Source of the DNA: Pseudomonas sp. SJZ079 | Lineage (GTDB): Bacteria > Pseudomonadota > Gammaproteobacteria > Pseudomonadales > Pseudomonadaceae | Direction: 5' to 3' | Length of the DNA: 64,000 nucleotides | NCBI RefSeq assembly: GCF_007993865.1 | Contig: NZ_VIUH01000001.1 | Location: 186,001-250,000, forward strand | In this document: in pieces, positions 17,925 through 26,267 of the stretch | How positions within the stretch are numbered: position 1 is the stretch's first letter | Layout of the letters: each line of letters begins with the position of its first letter | Program-made: the position numbers and the translations under genes | Notes under the pieces: model-generated | The model's input: the letters and a program-made list of their open reading frames with translations, nothing else | The model's database searches: none | Told to the model about the DNA's origin: nothing

Positions 17925-18088
17925 CTAGTGGCCTGTGTGGCCAGGTCAATTAGACAATTTCGGCGTCTGAGGCCCCGATGCTGCGTTGCCACTCCTCACC
18001 ATAGCCAGCTATGACTCGTCGCAGCGCCTTGCCTCAGAGCCCCAACCATCCGAACTTGAGCTAACCAACTAGCCGCACAGGCCACTAG
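17925..18088. mobile_element. 164-bp MITE-like palindromic element between cheV and cheR
   Basis: The two ends are 17-base inverted repeats with one mismatch (CTAGTGGCCTGTGTGGC and GCCGCACAGGCCACTAG). The similarity of the two arms continues inward with gaps (TTAG, then CAATTTCGG/CAAGTTCGG) to a central palindrome CATAGCCAGCTATG near 18000-18013. No open reading frame lies inside, so it could move only with help from an outside transposase. No target duplication beyond the CTAG ends is clear. It occupies nearly half of the 378-bp cheV-cheR gap, so it could affect cheR expression by forming a long hairpin. The remainder of the gap (18089-18247) holds nothing recognisable. Confidence 0.6.
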
Positions 18089-18247
18089 GGCCGCGTGAAA
18101 ACCACTACGGCGATTATTCGGCATTAAAACAGAATCGCACACACGAAGCGCCGAACACTCCCTTTGCCAACCCGAAGAGTCAGCCCTGAGTGGCTCCCCG
18201 CATCGCAGCGCCGCTGCCCCCTTACCCAATCTTCGCTCGCGATGTTC

Positions 18248-19183
18248 TCACGCAGTTTGATCTGCCGCGTTAATCCGCTCTACCACCCGCGATGCCAATT
18301 CATCCGGCCGGAACTTGGCGAGAAAATCATTAGCGCCGACTTTCTTCACCATGGCCTGATTGAACACCCCGGACAGCGAAGTATGCAGGAGGATATGCAG
18401 CCCCTGCATGCGCGCATCGCTGCGAATCTCCGTCGTCAGGGTATAGCCGTCCATTTCCGGCATCTCAATGTCGGAAATCAGCATCAGCAGCTCTTGGTTT
18501 GGCGACCTGCCCTCTTCCACCATCTTGCGCAAATAATTCAGCGCCTGACGACCATCATTCAGTGCAGTGACTTCAACACCGACGGTCTGCAAGCAACGCA
18601 TCACCTGCTTTCGCGCCACCGAAGAGTCGTCGACAATCAACACATGCTTGGTGACCGCTTTGCTCTGGGTTTCAACATCGATGACCCCGGCGGAGATCAC
18701 CTCGGAAGTCGGTGCTACCTCGGCGAGAATTTTCTCCACGTCGATAATTTCCACCAGTTCCTGGTCCAGCCGCGTCACCGCCGTGAGGTAATGATCACGG
18801 CCGGCACCCTTGGGTGGCGGGTGGATCTCTTCCCAGTTCATGTTGACGATGCGCTCCACCGACCGCACCAGAAAGCCCTGAACCTTGGTGTTGTATTCGG
18901 TGATGATAACGAAGCTGTTTTTCAAGTCACTCAGCGGCGCCTTGCCGGTCGCCATGGACAAATCCAGGATTGGGATGGTGCCGCCGCGAATACTCGCCAC
19001 GCCGCGCACCACCGGGCTGGACTTGGGCATGATGGTGAGTTTGGGGCATTGCAGCACCTCCTTCACCTTGAACACATTGATCCCATACAACTGCTTGCCA
19101 TCGAGGCGAAACAGCAGTAATTCCAAGCGGTTCTGACCAACCAACTGAGTTCGCTGATTAACCGAATCCAATACACCGGCCAT
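18248..19183 (-). CDS. cheV: CheV, CheW-receiver hybrid coupling protein
   Basis: A 311-residue CheV. Residues about 15-160 are a CheW-like domain coupling receptors to CheA (ELLLFRLDGKQLYGINVFKV, then GTIPILDLSMA). Residues about 175-305 are a response-regulator receiver with HVLIVDDSSVARKQ and the phospho-acceptor Asp in LISDIEMPEMDGYT. The start at MAGVLDSVNQ (19183) has an AGGAG ribosome site at ideal spacing; the frame is open two codons more. It is divergent from flgA and upstream of cheR, the standard Pseudomonas arrangement. Confidence 0.95.
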   Translation of the reverse strand: MAGVLDSVNQRTQLVGQNRLELLLFRLDGKQLYGINVFKVKEVLQCPKLTIMPKSSPVVRGVASIRGGTIPILDLSMATGKAPLSDLKNSFVIITEYNTKVQGFLVRSVERIVNMNWEEIHPPPKGAGRDHYLTAVTRLDQELVEIIDVEKILAEVAPTSEVISAGVIDVETQSKAVTKHVLIVDDSSVARKQVMRCLQTVGVEVTALNDGRQALNYLRKMVEEGRSPNQELLMLISDIEMPEMDGYTLTTEIRSDARMQGLHILLHTSLSGVFNQAMVKKVGANDFLAKFRPDELASRVVERINAADQTA

Positions 19184-19230
19184 GCCCAAACTCCTGTGTG
19201 TGAGTAGCGCACATTGCGCTTAGCCTAGCA

Positions 19231-19247
19231 GGCGGCACGGGCCTTGC
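19231..19247 (+). promoter_or_regulatory. Sigma-54 promoter of flgA
   Basis: CGGCACGGGCCTTGC has GG (19234-19235) and GC (19246-19247) exactly ten bases apart. Transcription would begin near 19259. This argues that the flgA start is downstream of 19260. FleQ/RpoN control of flgA is known in P. aeruginosa. Confidence 0.7.
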
Positions 19248-19292
19248 TTTTGACTCAGCATGAACGCAGAAACGACAATTTATCGACACGTA

Positions 19293-20018
19293 ATGGCAAA
19301 AAGCCACCGACCAGTGGGTGTTTTACTGGCTTTACTCGCACTCGGCTATAGCTCCATCGCTGCCGCTACAGCAACCTTGCCTGAACAGCTTATCGGCGTC
19401 ACCCAGAGATTTCTTGAGCAGGCCGCTAGCGATTACTTGCAGCGCAGCAAAATCCAAGGGCGGCATGAAGTTCAAATCAATCGGCTCGACTCACGCCTGC
19501 GCCTACCCATGTGCGATAAGGATTTGCTAACCAGCCTGGAAAGCCCGACCGAACCCATCGGCCGGGTCACAGTGCGCGTGCGCTGCGAAGGCAACGCCTC
19601 CTGGACGGTATTTGTCCCGGGCCAGGTACGCCTGTATCGCGAGGTGGTTACAGCCAGACGCCCGCTCAAGCGCAATAGCCTACTGGCGGATGCCGATATA
19701 GCATTGGCGGAGCGCGATACAGGCCTGCTCAACCAAGGTTATCTGACCTCATTAAAACAGGCAGTCGGCAAGAAATTGACGCGCCCATTGCTGCCGGATC
19801 AAGTGCTGACGCCAGCCTACGTCGAGCAAGCGGAGGTCATTCGTAAAGGTGATCAGGTGGTGATCAGCGCACACAGCGGCACCATCAGGGTGAGAATGCC
19901 CGGCGAAGCCCTATCCGATGGAATGCTCGGTAAACAGATCAGCGTACGCAATCAGCGTTCACGACGCGTGATCAAGGCCCGAGTCACCGGCCCGGGCCAA
20001 GTCGAAGTAGCGATGTAG
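19293..20018 (+). CDS. flgA: FlgA, P-ring assembly chaperone
   Basis: A 241-residue periplasmic chaperone for the FlgI P ring. It has a signal peptide (MAKSHRPVGVLLALLALGYS) and a C-terminal SAF domain. Recognisable segments are YREVVTARRPLKRNSLLADA and, at the end, GMLGKQISVRNQRSRRVIKA, both conserved in FlgA. The frame is open from an ATG at 19260, but the sigma-54 promoter predicts transcription starting about there, so the ATG at 19293 is preferred. It heads a plus-strand group with flgM, flgN and flgZ. Confidence 0.92.
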   Translation: MAKSHRPVGVLLALLALGYSSIAAATATLPEQLIGVTQRFLEQAASDYLQRSKIQGRHEVQINRLDSRLRLPMCDKDLLTSLESPTEPIGRVTVRVRCEGNASWTVFVPGQVRLYREVVTARRPLKRNSLLADADIALAERDTGLLNQGYLTSLKQAVGKKLTRPLLPDQVLTPAYVEQAEVIRKGDQVVISAHSGTIRVRMPGEALSDGMLGKQISVRNQRSRRVIKARVTGPGQVEVAM

Positions 20019-20128
20019 GTATGATTCTTGCCTTGCATAGAACGTTGCTACTTGTCGTGCGGTTTTCTGACGACTGCCTACACACGGTATAAAGTGTTGC
20101 ACGGCGCACATTTTATTGCCTTATTGCC

Positions 20129-20156
20129 CTAAAGTTTTCCAAGGCACAGCCGACAA
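20129..20156 (+). promoter_or_regulatory. Sigma-28 (FliA) promoter of flgMN
   Basis: CTAAAG (20129-20134), 14 bases, then GCCGACAA (20149-20156), 40 bp before the flgM ATG. This means FlgM, the anti-sigma-28, is made by its own target sigma factor, the usual feedback. Confidence 0.78.
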
Positions 20157-20195
20157 GCTGGGTAAGCGTCCAAACACTGTTCGAGGTTTTGCATC

Positions 20196-20534
20196 ATGGT
20201 CATCGACTTCAACCGGCTAAACAACGCCTCCTCGCCTGCTAGCTCAGGGCGTATTGGCGGCACCCAGGCTGGTGGCCAAGAAAAAGATGCCATCAGCACT
20301 AAACAACCCACACTACCTCCAGCCGAGCAAGCGCAAACCGGCAAAAGCGGTGAGTCCGTACACCTCAGTCGTGAAGCGCAGCAACTGCAGAAAATCAGCA
20401 GCAAGCTGGGCGAACAGCCTATCGTCAACAAAGAACGCGTCGCACAACTCAAGCAAGCGATTGCCGACGGCAGCTACCAAGTCGACAGCCAACGCGTTGC
20501 CAGCAAACTGCTCGACTTCGAATCCCAGCGCTAG
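20196..20534 (+). CDS. flgM: FlgM anti-sigma-28 factor
   Basis: A 112-residue polar, largely unstructured protein that binds FliA and is secreted through the finished hook. It begins [13 protein letters not shown]. The conserved C-terminal half contains [18 protein letters not shown] and [18 protein letters not shown], the sigma-binding helices. It is preceded by a sigma-28 promoter and followed 48 bp later by flgN. Confidence 0.93.
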   Translation: MVIDFNRLNNASSPASSGRIGGTQAGGQEKDAISTKQPTLPPAEQAQTGKSGESVHLSREAQQLQKISSKLGEQPIVNKERVAQLKQAIADGSYQVDSQRVASKLLDFESQR

Positions 20535-20582
20535 CCTCAGGGCTGCGCCGGGGTGTTGGACGCCTAACCCCAAGGGCCCGCG

Positions 20583-21050
20583 ATGCACGATATTTCCCTG
20601 CTAGATTTGTTCAACTCCGATATCGGCAACGCCGAGCAATTGCTTGAGTTAATCGATAACGAATTCCAAGCCCTGAGTGACCGCGACCTGCCGCGCCTGC
20701 ACGAAATCCTGGCGGACAAGCAACCCCTGCTTGCACTACTCGACCAACACGGCCAAGCACGCAGCCAACTATTACTCGGACTGCAGCTCAGCGCCGATCG
20801 TGCTGGCCTGGAAGCCCTTGCTGCACGCTCCACTCACGGAGCCGAATTGCTCGCCCGCAGCGACGCACTGAGTGCGCTGCTTGAGCGCTGCCAAGCTGCC
20901 AACCTGCGTAATGGTCGCCTGATCCGCTCCAGTCAGACATCGACCAACAGCATGCTTGGCATACTCCGTGGCGCTGAAACGCCAAGCCTCTATGACAGTC
21001 GCGGCAGTGCCGCTAAAATCGGCCAGCAGCGCCCGCTCAGTCAGGCCTGA
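20583..21050 (+). CDS. flgN: FlgN export chaperone
   Basis: A 155-residue helical cytoplasmic chaperone for FlgK and FlgL. The FlgN-family pattern is visible: ELIDNEFQALSDRDLPRLHE, and near the C-terminus CQAANLRNGRLIRSSQTSTN, then GILRG. It lies directly after flgM and before flgZ, in the usual order. Confidence 0.9.
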   Translation: MHDISLLDLFNSDIGNAEQLLELIDNEFQALSDRDLPRLHEILADKQPLLALLDQHGQARSQLLLGLQLSADRAGLEALAARSTHGAELLARSDALSALLERCQAANLRNGRLIRSSQTSTNSMLGILRGAETPSLYDSRGSAAKIGQQRPLSQA

Positions 21051-21091
21051 ATACCTAACAAGGCACTAGGAGCACACGACCATAGTGTCAG

Positions 21092-21097
21092 TATGCT
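21092..21097 (+). promoter_or_regulatory. Probable -10 element (TATGCT) of flgZ
   Basis: The context CAGTATGCTAGTGTCGC reappears with one mismatch upstream of sstT (27557-27573), which supports a promoter -10. No clear -35 is visible. Because it overlaps the first possible ATG of flgZ (21093), translation most likely starts at the GTG at 21132. Confidence 0.4.
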
Positions 21098-21131
21098 AGT
21101 GTCGCCGCATTTGCTTGGAGAGTTCTGGACC

Positions 21132-21881
21132 GTGTCCAATCCCTTTCTCGAGGACGATGGCCCGCAACCACCCAAGGCGCTCAAGGCGCCAGTGGAGATC
21201 GCTGCCAACCTTCGCCAACTGCAACAAGATCACGATCCGTTATTCATCACCTTCCATGAGCGCAGCCAGCATTTTCAGAGCTACCTGATTGAGGTCGACC
21301 GTGAAAAAAACCGCCTGATCCTCGATGAGATGATTCCCAGCGATGGTGAGCGGTTTCTGCAAAATGGCGAGCCATTCCGTGTCGAAGCCTTCCATGATGG
21401 TGTTCGCATAGCCTGGGAGTGCCTGCAAACCGTAAAGATCACCGAACACCAGGGCGCACGCTGTTATTTCAGCCCAATGCCCAAGGAAGTGCACTACCAC
21501 CAACGCCGCAATGCCTATAGAGCGCCGCTCAAGCAGTCAGAGCAGGTGCAAGTAGAGCTGGCCGGTAATAAGTTACGCACCCCCATCAAAGGGCAACTGC
21601 TGGATATTTCCGCGACCGGCTGCAAGCTGCGTTTGCCAGGCGATGCCAGCCATAGCCTGCAGGCGGGTCAGGTCTACGAGCGCTTTACTGCCCAACTGCC
21701 TTTTGGCGCGCTGACCCTGGCGGTGGAGCTGCGCCACGTGAAATACGAGGAAAACCTAGATACGACTTTTATCGGCATGCGCTTCTACCGCATCGGCGGT
21801 CTGGAACAGCGCCAGGTCGAACGTTTTGTCTACCAACTACAGCGCGAAGCCCGCCGCTTCGACAACGACGACCCGTTGTAG
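21132..21881 (+). CDS. flgZ: FlgZ/YcgR-type c-di-GMP receptor (PilZ domain)
   Basis: A 249-residue cytoplasmic flagellar brake protein. The N-terminal half is a YcgR-type domain and the C-terminal half a PilZ domain with the c-di-GMP-binding motifs [10 protein letters not shown] and DISATGCKL. When c-di-GMP rises, such proteins bind the stator or rotor and slow swimming. The start is taken as the GTG ([14 protein letters not shown]), with GGAG 11 bases upstream. An in-frame ATG 13 codons earlier lies within a likely promoter -10. It is the last gene of the flagellar block, convergent with the next gene at a one-base gap. Confidence 0.92.
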   Translation: MSNPFLEDDGPQPPKALKAPVEIAANLRQLQQDHDPLFITFHERSQHFQSYLIEVDREKNRLILDEMIPSDGERFLQNGEPFRVEAFHDGVRIAWECLQTVKITEHQGARCYFSPMPKEVHYHQRRNAYRAPLKQSEQVQVELAGNKLRTPIKGQLLDISATGCKLRLPGDASHSLQAGQVYERFTAQLPFGALTLAVELRHVKYEENLDTTFIGMRFYRIGGLEQRQVERFVYQLQREARRFDNDDPL

Positions 21882-21882
21882 C

Positions 21883-22500
21883 TCAGACTTCAACCTGGAT
21901 GCCTAACGCCGCCAAGCGCGGCAGGTCCTCTGGACGATCCACATCCCACAGCACCGGCAACAGCTGATGGCTCCATTCCAGCTGTTGCAGGCGCTCTCGA
22001 GTCACGGCCAGGACTCGATCGGTACCCCAGGGCATACCGTTAAACAACGAAGGATGTACGCGGCGCAAACCGAGCAGGACATAGCCGCCGTCCTCGGCCG
22101 GGCCAAGCACCACCGGCTGGGTGTGCAAGGCCGCACAGGCACCACTCAGGTAATCGGCATCCAACGCCGGGCAATCGTTGCCGATCAATATCACCCCATC
22201 GTTTTCCGCCAAGCCCAATACGGCTATCCAGCGCATGCGTTCGCCCAGATCCCCCACGGGCTGCTCCACCAGCGTCCAGCCCAGTTCGTCAGCCAGCGCC
22301 TGCAAATTCGCATCGGGCGTATCATCCAACCACAGGAAACGCTGACTGAAGCCCGCTGCCGGCAGCTGTAAGGCGCGCTCAAGCAACAAGCGCTGCAGGT
22401 CGCACGCCCCCTCCGGCCCCAGAGCCGGGATCAATCGGGTCTTCACTCGCCCAGGCACCGGCGAGCGTGCGAGCAAATGCAAAGAAAACGACAGACTCAT
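21883..22500 (-). CDS. DUF2064 / TIGR04282-type glycosyltransferase-like protein
   Basis: A 205-residue protein of the family annotated as arsenosugar-biosynthesis-type glycosyltransferases. It has a nucleotide-binding ARSPVPGRVKTRL at the N-terminus, IGNDCPALDADYL near residue 105 and GPAEDGGYVLLGL near residue 135, a GT-A-like layout. It overlaps the preceding family-2 glycosyltransferase by four bases, so the two are translationally coupled; this pairing is common. The substrate is unknown, and the arsenosugar name of the family is not evidence of arsenic chemistry here. Confidence 0.8.
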   Translation of the reverse strand: MSLSFSLHLLARSPVPGRVKTRLIPALGPEGACDLQRLLLERALQLPAAGFSQRFLWLDDTPDANLQALADELGWTLVEQPVGDLGERMRWIAVLGLAENDGVILIGNDCPALDADYLSGACAALHTQPVVLGPAEDGGYVLLGLRRVHPSLFNGMPWGTDRVLAVTRERLQQLEWSHQLLPVLWDVDRPEDLPRLAALGIQVEV

Positions 22501-23189
22501 AGCGGTGGCCCTCCGCGATATTGGCGCGCCAACTGATCAGGGTTGGCACCACAATAGTAGGCCAACCGCAAGCGCCACATCAGTAGCACAGTACGCCAAA
22601 CACCGTGGCGTTCCCAGCGCCGGCTCGAGGTCAATAGCGCTGGACGCAGACAGCGCGGACGAGCCAGTTTTTTCAGCCGACGACTGAGTTGTATATCCTC
22701 CATCAGCGCAATATCGGCATAACCGCCCAGTGCCTCGAACGACGCGCGGGCGACAAAAATGCCTTGATCTCCGCTTGCCACGCCAGTCAGCCGCGAACGC
22801 AAACTAATCATGCTGCCGATCAGGCGCAAGCTCAGGCTTTGGCCCGACAAACGCACATCGAAGCGCCCCCACACCGGGCGCTCGCCCAGCACCTCGAGTA
22901 AACGCTGGATAGATTCGGCGCTGGCCTGGGTATCGGCATGCACGAACCAAAGATAGTCGCCGCGCGCGACGGCGGCACCGGCATTCATCTGCCGGGCACG
23001 CCCAGGGCTGCTTTCGAGCACCCGATCGGCATAGGGCGCGGCCAAGGCGACGGTAGCGTCGCGACTGCCGCCATCCACCACGATCAACTCAGCGCCACCT
23101 GCACGCAGCTGCGCCAGATTAGCCAGCAGCAGCGGCAAGACCTGGGCCTCATCGCGTGCAGGGATGATCACACTGAGTCGCGGACTCAC
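22497..23189 (-). CDS. TIGR04283-type family 2 glycosyltransferase
   Basis: A 230-residue GT2 enzyme with the canonical N-terminus LSVIIPARDEAQVLP, the DxD-like ELIVVDGGSRDAT and WFVHADTQA, and the acidic ALMEDIQLSRRLK motif. It is a cytoplasmic or membrane-associated sugar transferase. It overlaps the MFS gene upstream by four bases and the DUF2064 gene downstream by four bases, forming a three-gene coupled operon. Donor and acceptor cannot be told from sequence. Confidence 0.85.
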   Translation of the reverse strand: MSPRLSVIIPARDEAQVLPLLLANLAQLRAGGAELIVVDGGSRDATVALAAPYADRVLESSPGRARQMNAGAAVARGDYLWFVHADTQASAESIQRLLEVLGERPVWGRFDVRLSGQSLSLRLIGSMISLRSRLTGVASGDQGIFVARASFEALGGYADIALMEDIQLSRRLKKLARPRCLRPALLTSSRRWERHGVWRTVLLMWRLRLAYYCGANPDQLARQYRGGPPL

Positions 23190-24520
23190 GCGGGCGGAGC
23201 CGACTCACGCGGCTCTACGGGCATGTCGTCCGTCACTTCGGGTTCGCTGCCATCGCCCACATGATCCTGCATTTGGTCGTGCACCACCTGCTCATCGACC
23301 CTCGGGTCGAGGGCGGCAACCAGGGGCGAACTGGCGATACTGTCCGGCATGGGAATGTGATGCAGGGGCGCATCATCGACCTGGTGCAGGTGGGTGACGT
23401 TGTCCGGACGCACGCGCCAGACCAGGATCAACGCGCAACCGCAGGCAAAGGCGTAGAGCATGTTTGCGCCCCAAAAGCGCATCAGCACACCAGCCAGCAG
23501 CGGCCCGATACTGGCGCCTACGCCGAAGGTGATCAGCAGCATCGCCGTCAACGAGACGCGCCGCTCGCCCTCCACGTGGTCGTTGGCCAAGGCCACCGCC
23601 AGTGGATACAGACTGAACTGCAGCATGCTCACGACAAAGCCGATGCCAATCAATAGCAGCAAAGAGACCTCGGGCATCATCGCCAACGGCAACGCCGCCA
23701 GCGTCAGCAACACCGCGCAGCCGCGGATCAAAACCACCCGATCGCAACGATCCGACAGCCAACCGAGCGGCCACTGCACTACCAGGCCGGCGAGAATACA
23801 GCCGCCCATGAACAGGCCAATTTGCTCGGTGGGCAACCCCACACGCGTCGCATACAGGGGTGCCAAACCATAGAACGAGCCGATCAATAAGCCGGCCACA
23901 CCTATGGTGGTCAACGACAACGGCACCCGACTCAGGAAGAAACGCATCTCGAGCGGTGCCGGATGCATCGGCGCCGGGTGCAGCTTGTGGGTCAACGCCA
24001 CCGGCACCAAACACAGCGCAAAGCATAAGGCCACCAGCATCAGCAGCTCAGGGCCGAGTGCAGGATGCACCACCAGCACCAATTGGCCGAGCACCAAGCC
24101 CAGGTAAGAGGCACCCATATAACCGGCGAACACTTTGCCACGCTGGCTGGTGTCGGCCTGCTCGTTGAGCCAGCTTTCGATGACCATGTATTGGCACATC
24201 ATGGCCAAGCCAACCAGCATACGCAGCAATAGCCAGACGGGTAACCAATCGGTCAGGCCATGCCCCAGCACCGCTGCCGTAACCACACCGGCACAGGCTA
24301 CATAGGCACGGATATGGCCAACCCGAGCGATCAACCGGTGTCCTATTTTCCCGCCCAACGCCAAACCGAAATAGTTGGCCGCCATCAAGGCGCCAACCCA
24401 CAGGCCATCCACCGTCTCTGCCAAACGCAAGCCCAGATAGGTACTGAGCAAACCCGAGCCGAGCAGCATCAATGCAGTGGCGAAATACAATGAACGGTAA
24501 GACTTCCAGATTAGGCGCAT
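23186..24520 (-). CDS. MFS transporter (YcaD-type)
   Basis: A 444-residue major-facilitator permease with about 12 hydrophobic segments. It begins MRLIWKSYRSLYFATALMLL, has GLALGGKIGHRLIARVGHIR as the loop 2-3 motif, and VVQWPLGWLSDRCDR as its repeat in the second half. The last 60 or so residues are a soluble, acidic, His/Pro-rich tail. The start (24520) is set at the first Met before the membrane part. It heads the coupled operon with the two glycosyltransferase-like genes. The substrate is unknown. Confidence 0.82.
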   Translation of the reverse strand: MRLIWKSYRSLYFATALMLLGSGLLSTYLGLRLAETVDGLWVGALMAANYFGLALGGKIGHRLIARVGHIRAYVACAGVVTAAVLGHGLTDWLPVWLLLRMLVGLAMMCQYMVIESWLNEQADTSQRGKVFAGYMGASYLGLVLGQLVLVVHPALGPELLMLVALCFALCLVPVALTHKLHPAPMHPAPLEMRFFLSRVPLSLTTIGVAGLLIGSFYGLAPLYATRVGLPTEQIGLFMGGCILAGLVVQWPLGWLSDRCDRVVLIRGCAVLLTLAALPLAMMPEVSLLLLIGIGFVVSMLQFSLYPLAVALANDHVEGERRVSLTAMLLITFGVGASIGPLLAGVLMRFWGANMLYAFACGCALILVWRVRPDNVTHLHQVDDAPLHHIPMPDSIASSPLVAALDPRVDEQVVHDQMQDHVGDGSEPEVTDDMPVEPRESAPPA

Positions 24521-24579
24521 CGGTCTTGTGCAGCTCCCTGAGCGAGTATCGAGCCGGGCCACCGCCCGACGAGTGAGGC

Positions 24580-25923
24580 TTAAGCCTGGGCCGCTAGAAC
24601 ACGCCGCTCCCAGGGGGTTATTTCATCGAAGAAGCTGTTGAGCTCCATGGTCTTGGTAGCAATGTAGCCTTCGATGAATTCGCTGCCGAACAGTTCAACT
24701 GCGAGCGAACTCTGCTTCAGACGTTCCAAAGCAGCGTGCATGGTACAGGGTAGCGTCAATTCTTTTGCTACTTCGAACTCACCCTGAATCGGCGCACTCG
24801 GCTGCACGCCATTCTCCAGACCATACAACCCTGCGGCCAGGCTCGCAGCCAAGGCCAGATAGGGGTTGGCGTCGGCACCCGGCAACCGATTCTCCACCCG
24901 CCGCGCCACTGGTGAACTGGCGGGAATGCGCAGGCCCGCGGCGCGATTGTCCTCCGACCAGCAAGCATTGTTCGGCGACGCATAAGGGTGACAGAGGCGC
25001 TGATAGGAATTCACATGCGGGGCGAACAGCAGGGTGAAGTCCGCCAGCGCCGCCTGTTGACCACCGATAAAGTGGTAGAAGGCGGGCGTCGCCTGCCCGT
25101 CTACAGTGCTGAAGATATTGTTGCCCGAGCCCTGCTCGACCACGCTCTGATGGATATGCATGGAGCTGCCGGGCGTTTTCGCCAATGGCTTGGCCATGCA
25201 CACCACATTCAGTCCGTGCTTGAGCCCGACCTCCTTGAGCAAGTGCTTGAACAAGAAGGTCTGGTCGGCCAGCAGCACAGGGTCGCCATGCAGCAAGTTG
25301 ATCTCGAACTGGCTGACGCCCATCTCATGCATGAAGGTATCGCGCGGCAAGCCCAGCGCCGCCATGCACTGATAGACCTCGCTAAAGAACGGCCGCAGGC
25401 CGTTGTTCGAACTCACGCTGAACGCCGCGCCACCGTCCTCACGCCGGCCATCCAAGCCTACTGGCGACTGGAACGGCTGCAGCGGATCGGTATTCGGGGC
25501 GAACACGAAAAACTCCAGTTCGGTCGCTACCACCGGTTGCCAGCCATGGGCGGCATAACGCGCCACTACCTGCTTGAGCAGACCGCGCGTCGATAAACCG
25601 GAATGCCCCCCTTCCAGTTCATCCGCATCACAGATTGCCAAGGCGCGTGGACTGCTGCTCCACGGCACACGATGGATCTGCGTAGGTTCTGCGTTCAGCG
25701 CCAGATCGCCATCGTCACTGCCGTAAAAACGCGCCGGCGGATAACCGCCCATGATGCATTGCAGCAGCACACCACGGGCCAACTGCAATCGACGGCCCTC
25801 GAGAAACCCCTCGGCGGTCATCACTTTACCGCGTGGCACGCCGTTCAAATCCGGGGTCACGCACTCGACTTCATCTACCCCGCGCAATAGTTCGACCAAT
25901 GCGGTGCGGCTAGCGGTACTCAT
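24580..25923 (-). CDS. Glutamine-synthetase-family gamma-glutamylpolyamine synthetase-like enzyme
   Basis: A 447-residue type I glutamine-synthetase fold. The ATP and metal residues are in VVATELEFFVFAP, MHEMGVSQFEINLLHGDP and SSMHIHQSVVE, with the C-terminal RRVENRLPGADANPYLALA. The N-terminal CVTPDLNGVPRGK segment is typical of PuuA/SpuI relatives that ligate glutamate to putrescine or other amines rather than to ammonia. The neighbours do not include other polyamine genes, so the substrate is an inference from the family. Confidence 0.82.
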   Translation of the reverse strand: MSTASRTALVELLRGVDEVECVTPDLNGVPRGKVMTAEGFLEGRRLQLARGVLLQCIMGGYPPARFYGSDDGDLALNAEPTQIHRVPWSSSPRALAICDADELEGGHSGLSTRGLLKQVVARYAAHGWQPVVATELEFFVFAPNTDPLQPFQSPVGLDGRREDGGAAFSVSSNNGLRPFFSEVYQCMAALGLPRDTFMHEMGVSQFEINLLHGDPVLLADQTFLFKHLLKEVGLKHGLNVVCMAKPLAKTPGSSMHIHQSVVEQGSGNNIFSTVDGQATPAFYHFIGGQQAALADFTLLFAPHVNSYQRLCHPYASPNNACWSEDNRAAGLRIPASSPVARRVENRLPGADANPYLALAASLAAGLYGLENGVQPSAPIQGEFEVAKELTLPCTMHAALERLKQSSLAVELFGSEFIEGYIATKTMELNSFFDEITPWERRVLAAQA

Positions 25924-26267
25924 CTGTTCATATCCTTAGTAGGGCGCGAGAGCCATCGTATAACGGCCAACACGTACAAAATACGCATCGGCCGTTCAGA
26001 ATTTCAAGCAACCTCGCAGCGCACTTCCCAGTTCAACGAACTGCGCATCATATATATCTAATTAACTGATCATTTATATCATTTTATCTATCACTTAATA
26101 CTGTCGGAGCAACTCGCTGAGCAGACCATGAAAAAGCCATTCTAGAGGGCTAAAACCTACTATCGACGGCATCGATTATCTCCATCAGGCATCGGAACTT
26201 CTTCATCGAAATTTTCTGAGTAGCATGGGCCCCGTACTCACTTACCGCCCTTACGAGGAGCCTCAAG
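25924..26267. other. AT-rich intergenic region with promoters in both directions
   Basis: This 344-bp gap lies between the divergent glutamine-synthetase-like gene and the repeat-protein gene. It includes a very AT-rich stretch (26045-26100). Near the repeat-protein gene an exact GAACTT (26195-26200) and an exact TCTGA (26215-26219) resemble an AlgU/sigma-E promoter, but the spacer is 14 bases instead of 16-17. No gene was found. Confidence 0.5.
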
